DNA of 64,000 bases from Danxiaibacter flavus (GTDB taxonomy: Bacteria > Bacteroidota > Bacteroidia > Chitinophagales > Chitinophagaceae): contig NZ_JAULBC010000003.1 of the NCBI RefSeq assembly GCF_041060425.1, forward strand, positions 310,001 to 374,000, given 5' to 3'. Position 1 is the first letter of the stretch. Each line of letters opens with the position of its first letter. The position numbers and the translations under genes were made by a program. Positions 8,097 to 18,100 of this stretch are shown here, one piece after another. The notes below the pieces were generated by a model, which made no database searches, had not been told where the DNA came from, and was given only the letters and a program-made list of their open reading frames with translations.

Positions 8097-9062
8097 TCAA
8101 AAGTATCTCGGCGACATCATTCTTGCTCTTTGTGCCGGGAAGAAATAACTGAGCGATATTTCATGCGTAGTGTAATTGTTTGCGGCGGTACCGTTAATAG
8201 TTTGGTCGTAGGCGTAGCCAATCCTCAGTTTATCATTAACAAACACTTCCAGCATTCCGACGATGGCTCCAGATTTTGTTAGTGAATTATCGATAGCTGT
8301 TTTATTGAAAACTGCGGTACGGTAAGATGCACCGATCCAGATCATTTTATTGATCAGTAGAAACGCATTCAGATCAAAACTTGTTGGCCCGGCAAAGTCT
8401 TCTTTCAGCAAAAAGGATGGCTTTAACAACAACACGTCAGATAAAGGAACCAACCCTCCTACTGTAAAGTATAAATGAGGTTTTAACGGAAGATAAGTTC
8501 TTAATGCATCTCCTTTCTGAAAAACGTTTGTAATGAGATTATCAGCGGACAACCCCGCATACAGACGCTCGCTATTGTAAAATATGCCGAACCTTGCATC
8601 AGGCATAAGCGCAGTCTTCTTTGCATTCATCAGGAGCGGATCATCGTGATCCACCGGATCCAGTGCGGTTACATCCAGGCGTTGCTGAACAAAGCCCCCG
8701 CTGATGCCCAGTGCTAAAGTTTTATTGTTGTAATCGTCAAGTGGAATGCGATATGCATATGTTGCGTAAAAAGATGTGTTGTTTTGAGCACCGAGTTTAT
8801 CGTTCATTACCTGCACGCCAAGGCCGACACGCTCATCGTTAGCAGACCCGTCGGCGGCGATAGAAAATGTTTTCGGCGCACCCGGAAAGCCAACCCATTG
8901 CGTACGATAGAACATATTTACGTTCCATTGCTGCCTATAACCCGCATAGGCGGGATTTATATACAGCCCGTTAAACATATACTGGCTAAACTGAGCGTCC
9001 TGCTGCGCAAAGGCAATCACAGTTGGAAAGCCAAGTAGTAATAAGATGAGTAAACGTTTCAT
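8097..9062 (-). CDS. PorP/SprF family type IX secretion outer-membrane protein
   Basis: A 321-residue beta-barrel protein with signal peptide (MKRLLILLLLGFPTVIAFAQ) and the family N-terminus QDAQFSQYMFNGLYINPAYA, followed by NMFYRTQWVGFPGAPKTFSI and FYATYAYRIPL. The family includes PorP of Porphyromonas and SprF of Flavobacterium. SprF-type members are needed for secretion or surface attachment of large adhesins with a type B C-terminal domain, such as SprB. The adhesin encoded 46 bases upstream has exactly such a C-terminus, so this is very likely its dedicated partner. The C-terminal strand (TTHEISLSYFFP) is followed by a short basic tail. It is probably co-transcribed with the adhesin and the OmpA-domain gene. 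Confidence 0.93.
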   Translation of the reverse strand: MKRLLILLLLGFPTVIAFAQQDAQFSQYMFNGLYINPAYAGYRQQWNVNMFYRTQWVGFPGAPKTFSIAADGSANDERVGLGVQVMNDKLGAQNNTSFYATYAYRIPLDDYNNKTLALGISGGFVQQRLDVTALDPVDHDDPLLMNAKKTALMPDARFGIFYNSERLYAGLSADNLITNVFQKGDALRTYLPLKPHLYFTVGGLVPLSDVLLLKPSFLLKEDFAGPTSFDLNAFLLINKMIWIGASYRTAVFNKTAIDNSLTKSGAIVGMLEVFVNDKLRIGYAYDQTINGTAANNYTTHEISLSYFFPAQRARMMSPRYF

Positions 9063-9108
9063 GGTTAGTTCCTTCCTTTTAAATAAACACTATAAAACGG
9101 TTTCTGGT

Positions 9109-12100
9109 TTAATGCTTATCCTTCAACAGGGTGATATATCCCTTATAACTGTGCCATTGATTATTCCTGTCCTTCAGTTTGAGTTCATAGTAGTAAGTAC
9201 CGGCGTTCAGGGTTGATCCATCCCAGTCGTTTGTGTAGCCCTTCTTTTCATATATTTTGTTATTCCAGCGGTTAAAGATGAGCAGTTGATTATCAGGATA
9301 TAATTCGAGACCTTGTATTACAAATTTGTCATTGTGACCATCACCGTTTGGTGTAACCACATTCGGAATCTTAAGTTCCAGTACATCGGTGACGACAGAA
9401 CTGATATTATCGAGTGGATTTGAATCCTGTTCCATGCTGGTCACAACAACCCTGTTGGCAACGATGCCGGATTGCTGCGAGCTGACAGTCACAATAAGAT
9501 TACCCTGCTCACTTCCTGCAAGTGAATCAATTGTCCAGGTGATTACCCTCGAAGCCTGCTTAAAGGCTGCCGTACCTTTATCTGCACTGCTTTCACGGTA
9601 AGTTAGTACTGAAGCAAGCGTATCTGTAACAACCACATTGTGCGCTGTAACAGCACTATTGTTTGTTACTGCGATCTGATAATAGAAAGGATCATTCACG
9701 CCTATGATATTATTTCCCACTCCGGTGCTTGTATTGGTTGCGCGTTTAGTAATCTTTAAATCAACAAGGTTCAATACCGGGATCGCTGTCGAATCTCCGC
9801 CCGTGCATCCTGACGGAGTGCTGCAAGTCGGCTTATCGGGCCCTTCGCTGTTATCATGTATGTAACCGATATTCTTTATAACCCCGGCATTACCCAAATT
9901 GGTGCCGACATTTACTTTGAACGATAACAATGCCGAGTCACCAACAGGCACATTCACATTGCTGAATTCAACTCTTCCATTGCTGAGTGTTCCGCCACTT
10001 CCCTGCACATAAGTCGTAAGTGCCGGTATTGCATCATATACCAACAGACCTGTTAGCGCCACATTACCTGTATTATGTAAATGAATGATGTACGTAAGTG
10101 TTTCACCGGGTTCAGCCTTACCATCGTTGTCAGCATCTGAAACAGTCTTCCATGCAATATATGCGGAGTTACCAACAGGGATAATTGTAGTATCCCCGTT
10201 CGGACAAGCAACAGGAGCTGTACAGGTTGGCACATCTTTACCGCCCTGGTCGCGTACAAATGCGATATTCCTGATTGAGCTGGCATTGCTTAAATCTGCA
10301 TCGGTTGTCACCTTAAACGATAGCAAAACAGAATCGTTAGCAGGCACATTAATATTACTGAATTCAACCCTTCCGCCATTCAATATACCACCACTACCGG
10401 CAACATAAGTTGTATAAGCCGGTAGCCTGTCATAAACCATCAGGCCTGTCAGAGCTGTGGCACTCATATTTGTGAGATGAATGGTGTATGTCAGTATTTC
10501 CCCCGGTTGCGCTTTGCCGTCGCCAGATGCATCAGAAACAGTTTTCCATGCTTCATATGTGATCGGTTGGGTAATGGGTATAACCATAGTATCACCACCC
10601 ACACAGCCGTCCGGAGCAGTACAGGTTGGCTTGTCTTCACCACCGCCATTGTCATGCACAAAAGCAATATTCTTAATGGACGGAATATTCAAAAGACTGG
10701 CTGCTGCTGTTACTTTAAACTGTACTGTCACAGAATCTCCTATAGCTACATTTACATTACTGAACTCAACCCTTGATCCATTTAAAACGCCACCACTGCC
10801 TGCTACATAAGTAGTAAACATTGGGATGGTGTCATAAATAAGCAAACCATTCAACACTGCATTTCCTGTATTTTTAACATGAATGGAATAAGTGAGTTGT
10901 TCGTTCGCCTGAACACTACCGTTGCCATTGGCATCGGCAACAGTTTTCCATGCAATGAAAGAAAGTGGTTTAACAGGAATAATTGTACTGTCTCCATTGA
11001 TGCATCCCGAAGGATCATTGCAGGTTGGTTTATCACCGCCATCACCAGGGATGTGTATAAAGGCAATATTGCTGATATGAAGCACATCTGCTGATAAGCC
11101 TGTACCTACCGTAACCTTAAATGACAACAATGCAGAATCACCAACAGGTATATTCACGTTGCTGAAGTCAACCCTTGCTCCGTTAAGTGTACCACCACTA
11201 CCTGTTACATAAGTGGTATGATCCGGAATAGTATCATATATCAACAGGTTTTGTAACGGTACTACATCTGTGTTCCTGACATGGATGGTGTAAGTAAGTA
11301 CTTCTCCCGGCTGGGCGCTTCCATCGCCACTGGCGTCATCAACTGTTTTCCATGCTATGTAATTAAATACCTTGGTCGGTATAGCAGTAGTATCACCACC
11401 CACACAGCCATCCGGAGCAGTACAGGTAGGCTTGTCTTCACCACCGCCATTGTCATGCACAAAAGCAATATTCTTAATAGCCGGAACACTCATAAGATCC
11501 ACTGCTGCCGTTACTTTGAACTGAACAGTAACAGAATCACCTACAGCAATATTGATATTGCTGAACTCAACTCTCGGTCCGTTTAAGACTCCGCCACTGC
11601 CTGTGACATAGCTAGTATAAGCCGGAATGGTGTCGTAGATCAATAGTCCGGTTAATGCTGCTGTACCTGTATTCCTGACATGAATGGAATAAGTAAGTTG
11701 CTCATTTGCCTGAACACTACCGTCACCATTGGCATCGGTAACAGTTTTCCACGCAATGTAAGAAAGCCGTTTAACAGGTATAATTGTGCTATCTCCATTG
11801 ATGCATCCCGAAGGATCATTGCAGGTTGGTTTATCACCGCCATCGCCAGGGATGTGTATAAAGGCAATATTGCTGATATGAAGCACATCTGCTGATAAAC
11901 CTGTACCTACCGTAACCTTAAATGACAACAATGCAGAATCACCAACAGGTATATTCACGTTGCTGAAGTCAACCCTTGCTCCGTTAAGTGTACCACCGCT
12001 ACCTGTTACATAAGTGGTATGAACCGGAATAGTATCATAGATCAACAAACCGGATAACGGAACCACATCTGTGTTTCTGACATGAATCGTATAAGTAAGT

Positions 12101-15100
12101 ACTTCTCCCGGCTGGGCGCTTCCATCGCCACTGGCGTCATCAACTGTTTTCCATGCTATGTAATTAAATACCTTGGTTGGAATGATTGTAGTATCACCAC
12201 CTATACAACCATCCGGAGCAGTACAGGTCGGCTTGTCTTCTCCACCGCCATTGTCATGTACAAAAGCAATATTCTTAATGGACGGAATATTCATAAGACT
12301 GGCTGCTGCCGTTACTTTAAACTGTACTGTCACAGAATCTCCTATAGCTACATTTATATTACTGAACTCAACTCTTGATCCGTTTAAAACGCCACCACTA
12401 CCTGCTACATAAGTAGTATACATTGGTATGGTATCATAAATGAGCAGACCATTCAACACTGCATTTCCTGTATTTTTAACATGAATGGAATAAGTGAGTT
12501 GTTCGTTCGCCTGAACACTACCATCGCCATTGGCATCTGCAACTGTTTTCCATGCAATGTAAGAAAGCGGTTTAACTTGTATCTCAGTACTATCACCGCT
12601 GGGACACCCTGCAGGATTATTACATGTTGGCTGATCAGGCGTGCCCGGCTCATGTACATATCCGATATTTCTGATGGATGTAACACTGGCAGGCAGGTTT
12701 GTTCCGACTGTAACATTGAATGAAACAGACACAGAATCTCCAACAGGAATAGTGATATTGTTAAAGAATATTTTTCCACCGGACAAAATACCACTACTTC
12801 CACCCGCATATGTGGTGTATGCAGGTATGGTGTCAAACACCTGCACACCTGCAATGGTTACGGATCCGGTGTTCTTTACGTAAATTGTGTACGTCAATAC
12901 TTCTCCCGGCTGGGCGCTACCATCATTGTTAGCGTCAGCAACTATCTTCCATGCGGTAAATTGGGTCGGTCCAACCGGGATCTTTGTTGTATCACCTCCA
13001 ACACAATTATCCGGATTCGTGCAGGTTGGTGTATTTCCGTTTCCATTATTTGTGAATGCAATATTGCGAATCGAATCCTTGTTTGTAACGCTCGAATCTA
13101 CCTGAACGTTAAATACAAATTGCGAAGTAGCGCCAACCGGAACAGTTATATTATTGAACTCAACTCTTGATCCGTTTATTGTTCCTCCACTTCCCGGCAC
13201 ATAACTGGTCAAGTGTGGTATAGTGTCAAAAACCTGGAGACCGGTAACAGCAACTTTACCAGTATTTCGAACATTTATTCTATAGACCAATTGTTCTCCT
13301 GCCGATGCAAATCCATCAGCGGACAAGCCATTGACTGTCTTCCATGCGATGTATGATTGAACGGCAACCGGAATAAATGTAGTGTCGCCGGTTTCAGGCG
13401 GACATCCATCGGGTCTGTTACAGGTTGGGATGTCCGGACCACTATTTGGAACATGCACATAGGCGATGTTTGCTATTGTATCCCGTCCTGTAGAGTTTTC
13501 CGTTATGTGTACCTTAAACTGTAACAATACGGAATCTCCAACTGCAATATTCAGTCCACCGAATTCAACTCTGTTGCCATTTACAACACCGCCGCTGCCC
13601 GCAACATATGTTGTTCTGACCGGAACAGTGTCATAAACAAGCAAATTGCTCAATGCCAGGTTACCTGTATTCCTCACATGTATCGAATAGGTCAGATCTT
13701 CTCCTGGTTGACCGAAACCATCGCCATCGGCATCAGCAACAGTTTTCCATGCGCTGAATGCATAAATAGTATCAGTCGGTATAATTGTTTCGCAATTACT
13801 GTTGGCAGTGGACTCACTGCATCCTGTTGGATGTGTTACCGTGTCGCCGGTCACAACACCCTTATTGCGTATTGTGTCGGCTGCTGTGATGTCATGATCA
13901 ATCTTCACCTGGAACTGAACGGAAGTATCTTTATGAACGCCCAGATTCAGTATTCTGAAAATAACGGTGTTTGTTGCTATATCATATATTCCTCCGCTGT
14001 TGGCAACATAAGTTGTATGCGCAGGAATTGAATCTCTGACCGTAGTATTATTCAGGATAACATTGCCTGTATTCTTAACATGAATGGTATAAGTGAGTAT
14101 TTCATCAGCCCCCGGTAGTCCATTACCACTGGCATCGGATACAAATTTCCATGTTTTGAAATCTTTAATGGCGTCAACCGGAATATCCGTCCTGCATACC
14201 CCATTGGCTTTATCTTCACTGCAACCGGTATTATATGTAAGTGTATCCCCATTAACCCTTGCTACGTTGCTTATAATACGTGCTCCTGTGAGATCATCCG
14301 CCACACGTACAGTAAATGTAAAAGATGTGTCCCGACCTACACCAAGATGAACTCCCGTAAATGTGATACTCTTTGATGCGCTGTCAAAAAGTCCATTTCC
14401 TGATAAGAATGAAGTATATGCAGGCATTGTATCACGAATCGTAATGTTGTTAATAAGTACATTTCCTGTATTCTTAATAAAAATGGTATACGTTAGCACT
14501 TCCCCGCTTTGTGCAAGGCCATCGCCGCTGGCATCTGCAACCAACTTCCAGGTCTTGAAGGATTTCACCTGATATGTTGGCATAACTGTCGGGCAGGCGC
14601 CATTGGGTGTAGCTTCAGAACAACCGGTTTCATGTGTAATGGTATCACCGGTAACGCTGGCCTGGTTGTGAATGGTGTCAACACTTGTGATATCAGCATT
14701 TACAGTAACTATAAATGTAACAGTGGTATCCTGCGCAACTTTGAGGTTAGTCCAGCTAAATGAAACCGTATTGGACACAGCGTTGTAGATTCCGCCGCTT
14801 CCTGCCAGGTAAGTAGTATGTAAAGGAATGGTATCAACCAAAGTGACATTATTAATAGCAACGTTACCTGTATTTTTAACGTGGATGGTATATGTCAGTT
14901 TTTCTCCGGCTGTAGCTTTCAAATCCCCGCTTTCATCACTCAGCAGCTTCCACGTGTCAAAGCTTTTTACGCGGGTCAGCGGTATTTCCGTTACGCAGCT
15001 ATCGATTGCTGTTGCTTCTGCGCATCCTGTCGGGTGTCTCACTGTATCACTGGTCACAACAGCCTGGTTAAACAGCGCCGTATCAGCTCCTGTAAGATCA

Positions 15101-18100
15101 TTGTTTACCCGTACAACAAAACTTACGGATGTATCTCTTCCTGTCAGCAGCCTGGTTATTGTAAAGTTGATGGCGCGGTTAGCCGGGTTGTATATGCCTC
15201 CATCTCCATTAACAAGCGTTGTATACGGCGGCAATGTATCCTGTACTACTATTCCTGTTAATATAATGCTTCCTGTATTTTTAATATGAATAGAATAAGT
15301 GAGTAGCTCGTTCGCCTCCGCACGGCCGTTCCCGCTGGCATCTCTAACACTCTTCCATGTGATAAATGCTTTCGTTTTCTGAACAGGAATAGTTGTTGTA
15401 CAACTATCTTTTGCAGAGGCCTCGCTACAAGCGGTGTAACGCGTTAACGTGTCTGCACTTATAATTCCTCTGTTGCGAATAGAATCTACTCCTGTAAGAT
15501 CCGCGTCTACCTTAACTCTAAAGCTAAAGCTGGTATCCTGCCCCACACGAAGGATACTCCATACAAAATTGACCGTATTCCTGAATGAATTGTGACTACC
15601 GCCGAGAAGGCCTGGAATGAAGGTGGTGTATTCAGGAATTGTGTCTGAAAGTATTAAATTGAATATATCAACATTCCCTGTATTCTTTACATGTACTGTA
15701 TAAGTAAGCGTGTCGCCTGCGGATGCTTTTCCATCGCCATCACTATCGGCAACAGTCTTCCATGTAAAGAAATCTTTGATTTTATTAGCGGGAATGTCCG
15801 TATTGCAGCTATCACTGGCCGTTGCTTCGCTACAACCGGTAGGATGAGATACAGAGTCACCGGTAACAAATACCCGGTTCCTCACTGTATCAACGCCAGT
15901 GATATTACTATCAAGCCTTACAGCGAAACTTACAGCAGTATCAATACCCACTCCAAGGTTGCGGATAAGGAAGCTTACACTGCTGTCTAATGTATTGTAT
16001 ATACCGTTTCCTGCACTGCCGTCAACAAATCTTGTTCGTGAAGGTATAGTATCTTTTATTGTAACGCTGTCGATACTTCTGTTACCCGTATTCTTTACAT
16101 GGATGGTGTACGTGATAAGCTCACCTGCATCTGCCAGACCATTGTTGCTACTGTCTGATACAGTTTTCCACGCTATAAAGTTCTTCGCAGCATCAACCGG
16201 TACACTTGTATTGCAACTATCTGCCGCAGTTGCTTCGCTGCAACCTGTAGGATGAGATATTGTATCTCCCGTTACCCTGGCATGATTAGAAATTGAATCG
16301 GCGCCGGTGAGATCTGTTGCAACATCTGCTGCAAACCTGACTGTGGTATCCTGTCCTACTTTCAGGTTCGTCCAGCTATATGTAATGGTTTTGTCTGTCG
16401 CGTTATATACACCATTTCCTGCACTGCCTGCCACGTAACTTGTATAAGCGGGAATAGTATCGGTTATACTAATATTTGCTATGTTAACACTACCGGTATT
16501 TTTAACGTGAATGGTGTAAATAAGCCTTTCACCAGGCTGTGCTTTACCATCGGGATTTTCCGCAGTAACAGTCTTCCATGTGTCAAAACTCTTTGTTCCA
16601 ATGGTGGGTATATCGGTAGTGCAATTGCCATTGGCCTCAGATTCACTGCACCCGGTGCTATGTGTGGTTGTATCTCCTGTAATGGTGCCCTGGTTACTGA
16701 TTAATGGCACGCCTGTTATGTTGTTGTCGACTCTTACCTGGAAACTTACAGTTGTATCCTGTGCCACTTTCAGGTTTTGCCAGGAGTAGGTTACGGTATT
16801 TGTGCCACCGTTATAATTGCCGTTGCCCGCGCTTCCGGTTATAAACGTAGTGTGCGCTGGAACTATATCTGTTACCGTAACATTATCGACGCTAACACTT
16901 CCAATATTTTTAATGTGAATTGTGTAAGTAAGTATTTCATTGGCGGCGGCTTTATTATCTCCGTCGGTATCCGTTACTGCTTTCCATGTGATGAATGCTT
17001 TATTGGGCTGTGTCGGAATGGTTGTCGGACATTCACCGTTTGTTCTGTCTTCCGCACATCCAGTGAGATGGCTGGTCGTATCTGTCTGAACAAGCGCCTG
17101 GTTGTAAATCGTATCTACACCGGTTATATCCGGGTCTATCTGCACAGTGAATACCTCATTTTCAGTAGCCCCCGGAGCGATCCCAGGAATTGTAAAACTT
17201 ACAGTATTATCGGTCACATTGTGTATGCCTCCCGAAAGGTAAGTCGTGTGACCAGGGATAGTGTCCTTGATTTGTACATTAGTGAGGGGTACCGTTCCGG
17301 TATTCTTTACATAGATCGTATAGGTCAGTATTTCATTTGCCTGTGGTTTAAAATCTCCGTTAGCATCTGTTACAAGCTTCCACGTTTCAAATCGTTCTAC
17401 ATCAGGCAGTGTCACCGATCCCTGCGCATTGCTTTGACATCCTTTACTATTATAAGCAGCAACGGTGTAAGTTCCGGTATCAGCATGCGAGTATGAAGGT
17501 ATAGTATAAGTAGCCGCAGTTGCACCAGGTATCAGCACGCCACTCTTATACCACTGGTATGAAGTTGCTCCCGCGGCATTTGCTGTAAGTGTAACAACTT
17601 TCTGATAACCCAGTTCACTCACAGGCCTGGAAAGAGAGATGGTTGGCGTAGCAGCGGATGGATCCACGGTAACTGTAAATACCTTCGCAACACCATTACA
17701 TCCGTTTGCAATTGGCGTAACGGTAATATTGGCAACAATTGCCGTTGTTCCCGCATTTATAGCTGTGAATGAAGGTATGGTTGTACCTGTGCCATCGGGC
17801 ATTCCTATTGTGGTCCCGCCGGTCCAGCTAAACGTTACCCCGGCCGGTGACCCTGAAAGAATTATTGGCGCTACGGCAGATGCATTACAGATGTTGATAT
17901 TAACAGGCTGATTGACTATTGCACGCGGACTAACGGTAACCGCAAGGCTTACTGTAGTTGAACAAGCGCCGGCAACAGCAACTGTGTAAGTTATGTTTAC
18001 AGTGCCTGTGCCAACCCCCTTAACCTTTCCGGTATTATCAACAGTAGCAATGGAAGCATTTGCGGAAGCCCAGGTACCGCCGGCTGTGGTATTGCTCAAT

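Noticed and set aside
16777..17496. A 239-codon plus-strand frame and about twenty others opposite the adhesin gene
   Set aside because: They lie antisense to the repetitive adhesin and recur with its repeat period. They arise from the composition of the opposite strand, with no start context or family features.
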